Shown here piece by piece: positions 8,325 through 16,996 of a stretch of DNA of 55,128 nucleotides. Below the pieces are notes generated by a model that worked only from the letters and a program-made list of their open reading frames with translations, made no database searches and had not been told where the DNA came from. Both the position numbers and the translations under genes were made by a program. Source of the DNA: an uncultured Bradyrhizobium sp. Its GTDB lineage: Bacteria; Pseudomonadota; Alphaproteobacteria; Rhizobiales; Xanthobacteraceae. Numbering within the stretch: the first letter of the stretch is position 1; every line of letters begins with the position of its first letter. Where the stretch lies: the NCBI RefSeq assembly GCF_947648125.1, contig NZ_CANSMR010000039.1, forward strand, positions 1 through 55,128, written 5' to 3'.

Positions 8325-8373
8325 CGCGATCCCGAACGTGATCGCGCCCGAAATTGACGACGGACGGTGCGTG

Positions 8374-9780
8374 ATGTTCGAAGGCTGGGATGCGGTCGTA
8401 CTCGCCCGCGCGCAATTCGCTTTCACGATGTCGTTCCACATCGTGTTTCCCGCATTCTCGATCGGGCTCGCGAGCTATCTCGCCGTGCTCGAAGCGCTGT
8501 GGCTGGCCACCAAGCGCGAGGTCTACATCAACCTGTTCAATTACTGGCTGAAGATCTTCGCGGTCGCGTTCGGCATGGGCGTGGTCTCGGGCATCGTGAT
8601 GTCCTACCAGTTCGGCACCAACTGGTCGTCGTTTGCCGACAAGACCGGGCCGGTGATCGGCCCGATGATGGCCTATGAGGTGCTGACCGCATTCTTCCTC
8701 GAGGCGGGCTTCCTCGGCGTGATGCTGTTCGGGCTCGAGCGCGTCGGCCCCAGGTTGCACTTCGTCGCGACGTTGATGGTCGCGATCGGCACGCTGATCT
8801 CGGCGTTCTGGATTCTGTCGGCCAATTCCTGGATGCAGACGCCGACTGGCCATGCCGTCAATGCCGACGGCCAGTTCGTCGCTGCCGACTGGTTGAAGGT
8901 GATCTTCAATCCCTCGTTCCCCTATCGCCTCGTGCACATGGTGCTGGCGGCATACCTCACCACTTCGCTCGTGGTCGGCGGGGTCGGCGCCTGGCACCTG
9001 CTGCGCGACCAGCATCTTGCCGGCCCGCGCGTGATGTTCTCGATGGCGATGTGGATGGCGACGCTGGTGGCGCCGATCCAGATCCTCGCCGGCGACCAGC
9101 ACGGCCTCAACACGCTGGAGCACCAGCCGGCCAAGGTGATGGCGATGGAAGGCCACTTCCAAAGCCACAAGGACGGCGCGCCGCTGATCCTGTTCGGCTG
9201 GCCCGACCAGCGTGATGCCAAGGTGAAATACGCGATCGAGGTGCCGAAACTGTCGTCGCTGATCCTGAAGCATTCGCTCGACGCACCGCTCGCCGGCCTC
9301 GACACCGTGCCGCGTGAGAACTGGCCGCCGGTGCCGATCACCTTCTGGGCGTTCCGCATCATGGTCGGGCTCGGCTTCCTGATCCTGGGGCTCGGCCTGT
9401 TCAGCCTGCTGATGCGCTGGCGCGGCATGATGTACCAGTCACAGCTGCTGCATCGCTTCGCGGTCCTGATGGGCCCGGCCGGCTTCATCGCGGTGCTCGC
9501 GGGCTGGATCACCACCGAGACCGGGCGGCAACCGTTCACCGTCTACGGGCTGCTGCGCACCACCGATTCGGCATCGCCGCTGGCGGCGCCGGCGGTGGGC
9601 TCGTCGCTGATCGCCTTCATCATCGTCTATTTCGCGGTGTTCGCCGCCGGCGTGATCTACATCCTGCGGCTGATGGCGCAGCCGCCGCATCCCGGCGAGC
9701 AAGGCCCGACAAAAGACCTTCCCGCCCGTGCGGCCGGCATCACGCCGGCGGCAGGTGCAGCCGTGGAGGGCGTGCGATGA
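8374..9780 (+). CDS. cydA: Cytochrome bd-type quinol oxidase subunit I (CIO-like)
   Basis: A 468-residue haem-binding subunit of a bd-type quinol oxidase, which reduces O2 to water using quinol and pumps no protons. The N-terminal conserved pattern LARAQFAFTMSFHIVFPAFS carries the haem ligand His22. Later come GRQPFTVYG, typical of the quinol-site region, and many membrane helices. The Q-loop is short, as in the cyanide-insensitive CioA branch. The ATG at 8374 (MFEGWD) was chosen because homologues begin close to this motif. It overlaps cydB by 4 bp (ATGA), implying coupled translation. cydA or cioA naming depends on convention. Confidence 0.95.
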   Translation: MFEGWDAVVLARAQFAFTMSFHIVFPAFSIGLASYLAVLEALWLATKREVYINLFNYWLKIFAVAFGMGVVSGIVMSYQFGTNWSSFADKTGPVIGPMMAYEVLTAFFLEAGFLGVMLFGLERVGPRLHFVATLMVAIGTLISAFWILSANSWMQTPTGHAVNADGQFVAADWLKVIFNPSFPYRLVHMVLAAYLTTSLVVGGVGAWHLLRDQHLAGPRVMFSMAMWMATLVAPIQILAGDQHGLNTLEHQPAKVMAMEGHFQSHKDGAPLILFGWPDQRDAKVKYAIEVPKLSSLILKHSLDAPLAGLDTVPRENWPPVPITFWAFRIMVGLGFLILGLGLFSLLMRWRGMMYQSQLLHRFAVLMGPAGFIAVLAGWITTETGRQPFTVYGLLRTTDSASPLAAPAVGSSLIAFIIVYFAVFAAGVIYILRLMAQPPHPGEQGPTKDLPARAAGITPAAGAAVEGVR

Positions 9781-10778
9781 TCGACCTCGCCACGATCTGG
9801 GCCTTCATCATCGCCTTCGCCGTGTTCGTCTATGTCGTGATGGACGGCTTCGACCTCGGCCTCGGCATCCTGTTCCCGCTGTTCCCGCAAAAGACCGATC
9901 GCGACGTCATCATGAACACGGTGGCGCCGGTGTGGGACGGCAACGAGACCTGGCTGGTGCTCGGCGGCGGCGGCATGATGGCGGCGTTTCCGCTGGCCTA
10001 TGCGGTGCTGATGCCGGCGCTCTACACGCCAATGATCGCGATGCTGCTCGGCCTCGTATTCCGCGGCGTCGCCTTCGAATTCCGCTGGCGCACCCAGAAG
10101 GCGCGCAACAAATGGGATCTCGCCTTTGCCGGCGGCTCGCTGGTGGCGACGCTGGCGCAGGGCATCGCGCTCGGCGCCATCCTGCAGGGCATCCATGTCG
10201 AGGGACGCCACTATGCCGGCGGCTGGTGGGATTGGCTGACGCCGTTCAGCGTCCTGACCGGCATTGCGCTGGTGATCGGCTATGCGCTGCTGGGCGCGAC
10301 CTGGCTGGTGATGAAGACCGAAGGCGAGCTGCGCGACCGCGCCTATCATCTGACGTGGGTGTTGTTGGTCGCGATGCTGTGCGCGATCGGCGCCGTCAGC
10401 ATCGCAACGCCATTCCTGGCCGTGCAGTATACCCAGCGCTGGTTCGCCTGGCCCAACATTATCCTCACCGCGCCGGTGCCGATCGCGGTCGCCGCCGTCA
10501 CCGCGCTCTTGCTGCGCGCCCTCAGCAACAAGAACGACCACCAGCCGTTCTTCCTGACGCTGGCGTTGTTCGGACTGTCCTATGCCGGGCTCGGCATCAG
10601 CATGTATCCGTACATCGTGCCGCAGAGCATCACGATCTGGCAGGCGGCGTCGCCCGCGAACAGCCAGATCTTCATGCTGTTCGGGGTCTCGATCCTGGTG
10701 CCGCTGATCCTGGGCTACACCGCCTGGGCCTATTGGGTGTTCCGCGGCAAGGTACGCCCCGGCCACGGATACCACTGA
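9777..10778 (+). CDS. cydB: Cytochrome bd-type quinol oxidase subunit II
   Basis: A 333-residue membrane protein with the CydB signatures DGFDLGLGILFP (about residues 23-34) and VWDGNETWLVLGGGG (about 52-66), plus eight to nine membrane helices. It pairs with subunit I to form the oxidase. Translational overlap with the preceding gene (ATGA) supports 1:1 production. After the stop, a 51-bp repeat (10789-10839) separates it from the small third-subunit gene. No cydCD assembly transporter lies nearby. Confidence 0.95.
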   Translation: MIDLATIWAFIIAFAVFVYVVMDGFDLGLGILFPLFPQKTDRDVIMNTVAPVWDGNETWLVLGGGGMMAAFPLAYAVLMPALYTPMIAMLLGLVFRGVAFEFRWRTQKARNKWDLAFAGGSLVATLAQGIALGAILQGIHVEGRHYAGGWWDWLTPFSVLTGIALVIGYALLGATWLVMKTEGELRDRAYHLTWVLLVAMLCAIGAVSIATPFLAVQYTQRWFAWPNIILTAPVPIAVAAVTALLLRALSNKNDHQPFFLTLALFGLSYAGLGISMYPYIVPQSITIWQAASPANSQIFMLFGVSILVPLILGYTAWAYWVFRGKVRPGHGYH

Positions 10779-10788
10779 TGCCGACAGA

Positions 10789-10839
10789 GCGTTTTCCAGC
10801 GAAGTGGATCCCGGTTCGCGTCAAGAAAACGCGTCAAGA
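10789..10839. repeat. 51-bp GCGTTTTC...TCAAGA repeat, copy 1
   Basis: This element matches, on the opposite strand, 39911-39961, with only about six differences over 51 bp. It starts GCGTTTTCCAGCGAAGTGG and ends AAAACGCGTCAAGA. Short arms GCGTTTTC/GAAAACGC at its ends can pair. It sits between cydB and the DUF2474 gene, inside what should be one operon. Confidence 0.8.
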
Positions 10840-10879
10840 CGAGAATCGAGAGCCCCGTTCCGATTCCATCGGAACGGAA

Positions 10880-11008
10880 ATGACTCTCGTGCCGAATCAG
10901 CGGCCACTTGGCCAGCGCCTGTTGTGGTTTGCAGCGCTCTGGCTCGGCGGTGTCGGCACGGTGACCCTGGTCTCTTTCGCGTTGCGACTCTGGATTGCGC
11001 CGAAATAA
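10880..11008 (+). CDS. DUF2474 small membrane protein, probable bd oxidase accessory subunit
   Basis: A 42-residue protein with a single hydrophobic helix (LLWFAALWLGGVGTVTLVSF) ending in RLWIAPK. Such DUF2474 proteins are encoded right after cioAB-type oxidase genes and are thought to act like CydX, the small stabilising subunit of cytochrome bd. The start at 10880 follows CGGAACGGAA, a weak ribosome site. It is displaced about 100 bp from cydB by an inserted repeat, which may reduce its translation or provide separate processing. Identification rests on length, helix and context. Confidence 0.8.
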   Translation: MTLVPNQRPLGQRLLWFAALWLGGVGTVTLVSFALRLWIAPK

Positions 11009-11176
11009 GGCCGCCCACGCGGCGTGCCACGGGCCCAGTGACAAAAAACAGAAGCATTACAGTGATATAGTGTGACGCCCGCCCTAAACTTGCCATCAAG
11101 CTGCCGCTGAGATTTGATGCTGCCGCGATTTGGGTGGAGCAACCAATTTGGCCGCGCGCCACAAGGAGAGCTTTGC

Positions 11177-11770
11177 ATGACGAAACTTCGTCACTTGGTT
11201 TGGATGTTGATCGCCACGGGCGCTCTCGTGCTGTCGACGTCGCAAGGCTTTGCCCAGAGCCGCCCGGATGCCGACGAGCCGGGCCTGATCGCCGACGACG
11301 GCTACGAGCTCGATCCGGAATGGCAGAAGCAGGTCGTGTACTACCGGACCAATGAGGCACCGGGCACCATCATCGTCTCCACCGCCGAACGCCATCTCTA
11401 CCTCGTGCAGGGCAACGGCCGCGCGCTTCGCTACGGCATCGGCGTCGGCCGCGACGGCTTTCAGTGGCAGGGGCTGGTGACCATCACCCGCAAGGCCGAG
11501 TGGCCGGACTGGACGCCGCCGCCGGAAATGATCGCCCGCCAGCCCTATCTGCCGCGCTTCATGGCAGGCGGCCCGGGCAATCCGCTCGGCGCCCGCGCGA
11601 TGTATCTCGGCACCACGGTCTATCGCATCCACGGCACCAACCGGCCCGACACCATCGGCACCGCCATCTCGTCCGGCTGCTTCCGCCTGGTCAACGCCGA
11701 CGTCGCCGATCTCTACAGCCGCGTTCCCGTCGGCACCAAGGTGATCATCCGGCAGAAGCCCGAACTGTAA
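11177..11770 (+). CDS. L,D-transpeptidase (YkuD domain), exported
   Basis: A 197-residue protein with a Sec signal (about residues 5-26, cleavage after GFAQ) and a YkuD catalytic domain over about residues 62-195. The active-site block is intact: His152 in IHGTN and Cys168 in SSGCFRLVN. The enzyme forms 3-3 peptidoglycan cross-links or attaches proteins to peptidoglycan in the periplasm. The start at 11177 is supported by AAGGAGAG seven bases upstream. Rhizobiales carry many paralogues, so the specific role is open. It is followed 63 bp later by a binding-protein gene that need not be related. Confidence 0.92.
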   Translation: MTKLRHLVWMLIATGALVLSTSQGFAQSRPDADEPGLIADDGYELDPEWQKQVVYYRTNEAPGTIIVSTAERHLYLVQGNGRALRYGIGVGRDGFQWQGLVTITRKAEWPDWTPPPEMIARQPYLPRFMAGGPGNPLGARAMYLGTTVYRIHGTNRPDTIGTAISSGCFRLVNADVADLYSRVPVGTKVIIRQKPEL

Positions 11771-11833
11771 TCTCGACCCACCCGCCTTCGATATCCGACC
11801 TGTATTTCCCCGATCATTCGCGAGAGAGAACCC

Positions 11834-12871
11834 ATGCGTACATTTCGAGGCGGCCTGACGATCGGGCTCGCGGTCGCTGCACTGGTTGCGGCCGCCGCCA
11901 TCACCTATGAGCGTTACGACACCCGCACGCTGAAGCGCACCGTCCGCCGCGGCGATGTGCTGTGCGGCGTCAACAAGGGCCTGCCGGGCTTCTCGATCCC
12001 GGACGACAAGGGCAACTGGACCGGCTTCGACGTCGACTTCTGCCGCGCGGTGGCCTCGGCGATCTTCGACGATCCGACGAAGGCGAAGTTCGTTCCGCTC
12101 GACGCCAGCGAACGCTTCAAGGAGCTGCAGAACCGCAAGGTCGACATCCTCTCGCGCAACTCCACCTGGAGCATGTCGCGCGAGACCAATTACGACCTCT
12201 ATTTCCCGGCGGTCGCCTATTATGACGGCCAGGGCTTCATGTTGCCGCGCTCGCGCAACATCGATTCCGCGCTCGACCTGAACGGCAGCAAGGTCTGCGT
12301 GCAAGCCAACACCACGACGCAGCTCAACCTCGCCGACTATTTCCGTGCCAACAACATGAAGTACACGGAGATGAAGTTCGACAAGCTGGAGGATGTCGTG
12401 AAGGCCTATGACACCGGCCAGTGCGATACGCTGACGTCGGACGCCTCGCAGCTCTATGCGCTGCGGCTCAACCTCTCCAAGCCGAACGACCACACCATCC
12501 TGGCCGACATCATCTCCAAGGAGCCGCTGGCGCCGGTGGTCCGGCTCCGCGACGACGACTGGATGATGATCGTGAAATGGACGCTCTACGCCATGATCAA
12601 TGCCGAAGAACTCGGCATCACCTCGAAGAATATCGACGAGGCGCTGAAATCGAAGAAGCCGGAAGTGATGCGGCTGGTCGGCACCGAGGGCTCCTATGGC
12701 GAGGATCTCGGCCTGACCAAGGACTGGGCCGTGCGCATCATCCGCCATGTCGGCAATTACGGCGAGGTCTACGACCGCAACGTCGGCGCCGATTCCAGGC
12801 TGAAGATTCCGCGCGGCATGAACCAGCTCTGGAACGCCGGCGGCGTCCAGTACGCGCCGCCGATTCGGTAA
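11834..12871 (+). CDS. Periplasmic amino-acid ABC transporter binding protein (AapJ-like)
   Basis: A 345-residue solute-binding protein of the polar amino-acid family (SBP family 3), similar in plan to AapJ general L-amino-acid binding proteins. After a signal segment (residues 7-22) come DVLCGVNKGLPGFS, GNWTGFDVDFCRAVA and GSKVCVQANTTTQLNL, the usual ligand-pocket regions. It would capture amino acids for an inner-membrane permease, but no permease or ATPase gene is adjacent, so it is an orphan or shares a distant transporter. GAGAGAAC precedes the ATG. Confidence 0.88.
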   Translation: MRTFRGGLTIGLAVAALVAAAAITYERYDTRTLKRTVRRGDVLCGVNKGLPGFSIPDDKGNWTGFDVDFCRAVASAIFDDPTKAKFVPLDASERFKELQNRKVDILSRNSTWSMSRETNYDLYFPAVAYYDGQGFMLPRSRNIDSALDLNGSKVCVQANTTTQLNLADYFRANNMKYTEMKFDKLEDVVKAYDTGQCDTLTSDASQLYALRLNLSKPNDHTILADIISKEPLAPVVRLRDDDWMMIVKWTLYAMINAEELGITSKNIDEALKSKKPEVMRLVGTEGSYGEDLGLTKDWAVRIIRHVGNYGEVYDRNVGADSRLKIPRGMNQLWNAGGVQYAPPIR

Positions 12872-12912
12872 CCGCGCGTAGCTAGGCCACCGCTGCTACC
12901 GCATGCACAGCT

Positions 12913-13014
12913 GTCATGCCCCGCGAAAGCGGGGCATCCAGTACGCCGCGGCCTCTCGGCTCAAGCACAAGCGCCTCTGGAATACTGGATCGCCCGGTCG
13001 AGCCGGGCGATGAC
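12913..13014. repeat. Palindromic repeat, GTCATGCC family, diverged copy
   Basis: Begins GTCATGCCCCGCGAAAGCGG, which is itself a hairpin (CCCCGC/GCGGGG). It continues with CATCCAGTA, later mirrored by TACTGGAT, and ends CGCCCGG..CCGGGCGATGAC. It separates the convergent binding-protein and acyl-CoA dehydrogenase genes and could terminate both transcripts. It has the same outer design as 1679-1767 and 14261-14345 but different inner sequence. Confidence 0.8.
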
Positions 13015-13068
13015 AGGGAGTTGCGTGGCGACGACGCCGCATTATGCGGGCGGCGCCGTCGCCCTCGA

Positions 13069-14208
13069 TCAGTAGCCCTTGCCGCTCGCCAGTTGGTCGG
13101 TGTGGAAATTGCTGTCGCCGAACAGCTCCTGGCAGACGCGGGCGCGCTTCATGAAGAAGCCGATGTCGAACTGGTCGGTCATGCCCATGCCGCCATGCAT
13201 CTGCACGCCCTCCTGGACGGCCAGCGTCGCGGTGGTGCCGGCGCGCGCTTTTGCCACCGCGACCGCGTTGCCCGCCTTGTCCAGATCGGCATCGAGCGCC
13301 TGCAGCGCCTTCAACACGGCGGCGCGGGTGATCTCGATATCGATGTAAAGCTCGGCGGCACGGTGCTGCAGCGCCTGGAATTCGCCGATCGCCTTGCCGA
13401 ACTGCTTGCGCTCCTTCAGATAGGTCACGGTGCGGCCGAACACCTCGTCGGAGAGACCGACCATTTCGGACGCGACCGCGCCACGGCCGATGTTGAGCAC
13501 ACCCTCGAGCAGCCCGCCTCCCTGATCGACCTCGCCGAGCACGCTGTCGGCATTGACCTCGACATTGTCGAACACGATGCGCGCCGCATTGTGCGAATCG
13601 ACCATCGCGGTGCGCTCGACCGCGAGGCCCTTCGCCTTCGGATCGACCAGGAACAGCGTCAACCCGTTCTTGTCGCCGGCGCTGCCGGCTGTGCGCCCCG
13701 CGACGATCAACAGATCGGCGGTGTGGCCGTCGACCACGAAGGCCTTGTCGCCGGACAGCTTGAAGCCGTTGCCGGAACGCGTGGCCTGCAACTTCGTCTG
13801 CAAGGGGCGATGCTTGGCGCCCTCATCGATCGCGAGCGCTGCGAGCAGCGAGCCGTCGGCAATTTTCGGCAGATGCTGCGCCTTCTGCGCCTCGCTGCCG
13901 CCGCGCGACAGCGCAGAGGCCGCAAGCACCGAAGTCGCGAGGAATGGCGAGGGCATCAAGGTGCGGCCGATCTCCTCCATGACAATGCCCGCCTCGACGC
14001 AGCCAAGCCCGCTGCCGCCGAACTGGTCCGGGACCAGGAGGCCGGAGAAGCCCATCTCGGCAAAGGTCTTCCAGAGCTCGCGCGAGAAGCCGGTGGTGTC
14101 CTTGCTGTCGCGCAAGGAGCGCAAATGCGCCACCGGCGCCTTGTCGCTGATGAGACCGCGCGCACTGTCGCGCAGCATGGATTGTTCTTCGGTGAGGACG
14201 AGGGCCAT
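13069..14208 (-). CDS. Acyl-CoA dehydrogenase family protein
   Basis: A 379-residue flavoprotein of the acyl-CoA dehydrogenase family, which introduces an alpha-beta double bond into acyl-CoA thioesters using FAD. Visible features: N-terminal helical domain (FAEMGFSGLLVPDQFGGSG), a middle beta domain (GDKAFVVDGHTADLLIV), and C-terminal ERKQFGKAIGEFQALQH followed by QMHGGMGMTDQ. A second family member (14358-15542) lies upstream on the same strand, separated by a repeat. Paired ACADs of this type often act as alpha2beta2 enzymes on steroid or branched acyl-CoAs. The substrate is not known. Confidence 0.93.
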   Translation of the reverse strand: MALVLTEEQSMLRDSARGLISDKAPVAHLRSLRDSKDTTGFSRELWKTFAEMGFSGLLVPDQFGGSGLGCVEAGIVMEEIGRTLMPSPFLATSVLAASALSRGGSEAQKAQHLPKIADGSLLAALAIDEGAKHRPLQTKLQATRSGNGFKLSGDKAFVVDGHTADLLIVAGRTAGSAGDKNGLTLFLVDPKAKGLAVERTAMVDSHNAARIVFDNVEVNADSVLGEVDQGGGLLEGVLNIGRGAVASEMVGLSDEVFGRTVTYLKERKQFGKAIGEFQALQHRAAELYIDIEITRAAVLKALQALDADLDKAGNAVAVAKARAGTTATLAVQEGVQMHGGMGMTDQFDIGFFMKRARVCQELFGDSNFHTDQLASGKGY

Positions 14209-14260
14209 GGATGGATCCGATAAATCTGATGTTGTTCGTTCAAGCGAATTTCAAGGGAAC

Positions 14261-14345
14261 GTCATGCCCGGCCTTGTGCCGGGCATCCACGTCTTGTGCC
14301 AGCCGCGACAAAGACGTGGATGGCCGGGTCAAGCCCGGCCATGAC
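14261..14345. repeat. Palindromic repeat, GTCATGCCCGGC family, copy 2
   Basis: GTCATGCCCGGCCTTGTGCC at the left and AAGCCCGGCCATGAC at the right bracket inner arms CCACGTCTT/AAGACGTGG. It is nearly identical to 1679-1767 in both arms. It lies between the two acyl-CoA dehydrogenase genes on the minus strand and could stabilise or end the first message. Confidence 0.85.
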
Positions 14346-14357
14346 GGCGGAAAGACT

Positions 14358-15542
14358 TCACGCCCCCGGCAGATCGAGGATGCGCTTGGCGACGATGCTG
14401 AGCATCACCTCCGAGGTGCCGCCCTCGATCGAGTTGGCCTTGGTGCGCAGCCAGGCGCGCGGACGGGCGCCGCCCCTGGAGCGGTCGCTCTCCCATTCCA
14501 GCGCGTCGATGCCGCCCGCCGACATCAGGATCTCGTAGCGGCGCTTGTTGAGCTCGGTGCCGTAATATTTCATCGCCGACGAGAACGCCGGATGCGATTG
14601 CCCGGCCTTGGCGAGATCGACCGCGCGCTCCGCCGCCGCGGCGAGTGCGGCCTCGTCGACCTCGAAGCTCGCGATCTGGCTGCGCAGCTGGGCGTCGTCG
14701 AGCCGGCCTTGCGCGTCCGCGCCGACCGAGTCGGCCGCGATCTGGCCGAGCGGACGGCCGACGCCGCGCTCGCCCATGCCCGAGATCATCGCGCGCTCGT
14801 GCTGCAGCAGATATTTCGCGACGTCCCAGCCGCGATTGACGGTGCCCACGACATGCGACTTCGGCACGCGGACATTGTCGAAGAAGGTCTCGCAGAACGG
14901 CGAATAGCCGGAGATCAAGAGGATCGGTTTGGTCGACACCCCCTTCGACGCCATGTCGAAGAGAATGAAACTGATGCCGTCGTGCTTCTTGGCCGAGGGA
15001 TCGGTGCGCACCAGGCAGAAGATCCAGTCGGCATAGTTTGCGTAGGAGGTCCAGATCTTCTGGCCGTTGATGATGTAGTCGTCGCCGTCGCCGACCGCGC
15101 GGGTCTGCAGCGAGGCGAGGTCGGAGCCGGCGTTCGGCTCGGAATAGCCCTGGCACCAGCGGATCAGACCCGCGGTGATCTTGGGCAGATGCTCCTTCTT
15201 CTGCTCCTCGGTGCCGTATTGCAGCAGCGCCGGTCCGAGCATCGAGATGCCAAACGAGGTCAGCGGCTGGCGCGCGCCGATCGCCGCCATCTCCTGGCGC
15301 ACGATCTTGGCTTCCTCGCCGTCGAGGCCGCCGCCGCCATATTGCTTCGGCCAATGCGGCACGGTCCAACCCTTGTCGCGCATCCGCTCGAACCAGACCC
15401 GCTGCGCGTCCGAGGAGAATTTCGCGTTGCGGCCACCCCAGAAGGTGTCGCCATCGGAGGTCATCGGTTGGCGCATCTCCGCCGGGCAGTTCTGCTCCAG
15501 CCAGGCGCGGGTCTCCGCGCGGAATTTCTCGAGGTCAGCCAT
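14358..15542 (-). CDS. Acyl-CoA dehydrogenase family protein
   Basis: A 394-residue acyl-CoA dehydrogenase. Motifs: PKQYGGGGLDGEEAKIV, QGYSEPNAGSDLASL (the FAD/substrate loop), IINGQKIWTSYANYADW, and the C-terminal NSIEGGTSEVML with the pattern often found at the flavin-binding end. It is the upstream partner of 13069-14208, likely forming a heteromeric enzyme. The first gene of the pair starts with a clear ATG (MADLEKF). The N-terminal half has the extended loop seen in the ACADs of steroid or isoprenoid degradation, but that assignment is inference. Confidence 0.93.
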   Translation of the reverse strand: MADLEKFRAETRAWLEQNCPAEMRQPMTSDGDTFWGGRNAKFSSDAQRVWFERMRDKGWTVPHWPKQYGGGGLDGEEAKIVRQEMAAIGARQPLTSFGISMLGPALLQYGTEEQKKEHLPKITAGLIRWCQGYSEPNAGSDLASLQTRAVGDGDDYIINGQKIWTSYANYADWIFCLVRTDPSAKKHDGISFILFDMASKGVSTKPILLISGYSPFCETFFDNVRVPKSHVVGTVNRGWDVAKYLLQHERAMISGMGERGVGRPLGQIAADSVGADAQGRLDDAQLRSQIASFEVDEAALAAAAERAVDLAKAGQSHPAFSSAMKYYGTELNKRRYEILMSAGGIDALEWESDRSRGGARPRAWLRTKANSIEGGTSEVMLSIVAKRILDLPGA

Positions 15543-15710
15543 GGTGCGTTTCCAGTCAAATTCGACGAATTGGATTCGACCTTAGACCTACGCAGCCGCC
15601 GAATTCAATATGCCTCGCAGCTGCGCCATGCTCTGGCGTCGCTACTCACCTCGCGCGATCGGGTGTATCGCCGAAGTGGGGTAACGATTGAAAAACAAGA
15701 GGAAACGGAC

Positions 15711-16256
15711 ATGCGGCTGAAGCTGCTTTCGCCTAGCGAAATGAACCCCGCCCAGAAAGAAACCTACGACGAGTCGATCGCCGGCAAGCGCGGCGCGCCA
15801 CCGGCGCCGATGATGGCCTGGCTCAACAGCCCGGAGATGGCGCGGCATGCCACGCGGCTCGGCGAGGTGCTGCGCTTCGACACGGTCTTCCCGCCGAAGC
15901 TGTCGGAGATCGCGATCCTCGTCACCGCGCGGCACTGGACCGCGCATTACGAATGGTATGCCCACAAACGCCTTGCGCTGAAGGCCGGCCTCGATCCGAA
16001 GATCATCGAGGACATTCGCGTGCGCCGGACGCCGAGCTTCGACGACCCCAAGGCCAAGATGATCTACGACGTCGCCAAGGCGCTGCACGAAGGCCACGGC
16101 CTGCCGAAAGGACTGTATGACGAGGCGGTCGAGGTGCTGAGCCTGCGCGGCCTGGTCGAGGTGATCGGCCTCTGCGGCTACTACACCATGGTGTCGATGA
16201 CGCTGAACACGTTCGAGTTCCAGCTGCCCGGCGGCGAGTTGTCGGAGCTCTGCTAG
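15711..16256 (+). CDS. Carboxymuconolactone decarboxylase-like protein
   Basis: A 181-residue protein of the carboxymuconolactone decarboxylase/AhpD superfamily. The core is LSEIAILVTARHWTAHYEWYAHKRLALKAGL (read as LSEIAILVTARHW and AHYEWYAHKRLALKAGL), with the histidine/glutamate pattern of decarboxylase-type members and no AhpD-type CxxC, so peroxidase activity is unlikely. The start at 15711 follows AAGAGGAAACGGAC. It lies divergent from the acyl-CoA dehydrogenase pair and may belong to the same catabolic theme. The reaction is unknown. Confidence 0.85.
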   Translation: MRLKLLSPSEMNPAQKETYDESIAGKRGAPPAPMMAWLNSPEMARHATRLGEVLRFDTVFPPKLSEIAILVTARHWTAHYEWYAHKRLALKAGLDPKIIEDIRVRRTPSFDDPKAKMIYDVAKALHEGHGLPKGLYDEAVEVLSLRGLVEVIGLCGYYTMVSMTLNTFEFQLPGGELSELC

Positions 16257-16280
16257 GCTCAGCCGACCCGTGGCGCCGTT

Positions 16281-16299
16281 CGGAAACGCTGCGTTTCCG
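16281..16299 (+). terminator. Hairpin after the carboxymuconolactone decarboxylase-like gene
   Basis: CGGAAACG (16281-16288) and CGTTTCCG (16292-16299) form a perfect 8-bp stem with a CTG loop, 25 bp after the stop codon. It is followed by a second imperfect palindrome, CCGGAT...ATCCGG, to about 16330. There is no T-run, so termination may be weak or the element may only protect the 3' end. Confidence 0.4.
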
Positions 16300-16392
16300 G
16301 ATGGATTGCTCCGGCTCCGGCAAATCCGGACTATATCAGGCGGCGAAGCCTTGCCCCTGACGGCAAGGCATTGATGCCAACGGAGCCAGGTC

Positions 16393-16887
16393 ATGCCGGA
16401 AAATCCCCCCATCATCGCGGGTACGCGAATCGGGCATGTCCACCTCAAGGTGGCCGATCTCGAGCGGGCGCTCGGCTTCTATTGCGGCGTGCTCGGCTTC
16501 GAGCTGCAGCAGCGCTTGGGCACGGATGCGGCCTTCATCTCGGCCGGCGGCTATCACCACCACATCGGCCTCAACACCTGGGAGAGTAAGGGCGGCCATC
16601 CGCCGCCGCCCGGCACGACCGGCCTGTTCCACACCGCTATCCTTTATCCGACCCGCCCGGCGCTCGCCGACGCGCTGCATCGCGTGCTGTCGGCCGGCAT
16701 CCAGCTCGATGGCGCCAGCGACCACGGCGTCAGCCAGGCGCTCTATTTGCGCGATCCCGACGAGAACGGCGTCGAGCTCTATTGGGACCGGCCCGAAGCC
16801 GAATGGCCGCGCAGCGCGGACGGCAGGCTTTCGATGTTCACGCGACGGCTGGATCTCGAGGATCTCTTGAAACAGCGGGCGGCGTAA
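16393..16887 (+). CDS. VOC family metalloprotein (glyoxalase/extradiol dioxygenase fold)
   Basis: A 164-residue vicinal-oxygen-chelate protein. Candidate metal ligands are His15 or His17 (IGHVHLKV), His80 (GLFHTAI) and Glu128 (NGVELYWDRP). The last, in the DPDENGVEL pattern, is typical of the second beta-alpha-beta module. Such proteins act as glyoxalases, dioxygenases or resistance proteins; YHHHIGLNTWES is common in catechol-2,3-dioxygenase-like members such as CatE. The single length (one module pair) is typical. The substrate is not predictable. Confidence 0.88.
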   Translation: MPENPPIIAGTRIGHVHLKVADLERALGFYCGVLGFELQQRLGTDAAFISAGGYHHHIGLNTWESKGGHPPPPGTTGLFHTAILYPTRPALADALHRVLSAGIQLDGASDHGVSQALYLRDPDENGVELYWDRPEAEWPRSADGRLSMFTRRLDLEDLLKQRAA

Positions 16888-16910
16888 TTCCGCAACCCGG
16901 AAGGGCTCTT

Positions 16911-16996
16911 GTAGCCCGGATGAAGCGCAGCGAAATCCGGGGTTCGCTCCATGGGTGATACTGTTCCCGGATTACGCTTCGCTTCATCCGGGCTAC
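16911..16996. repeat. GTAGCCCGGATG palindromic repeat, copy 1 (convergent junction)
   Basis: Arms GTAGCCCGGATGAAGCG at the left and CGCTTCATCCGGGCTAC at the right, with inner AATCCGGG/CCCGGATT, give a long double hairpin. It lies between the convergent VOC and DUF2938 genes. The minus-strand TAG within its right arm (16993-16995) is the stop codon of DUF2938. Identical designs occur at 18885 and 32390. Confidence 0.9.
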
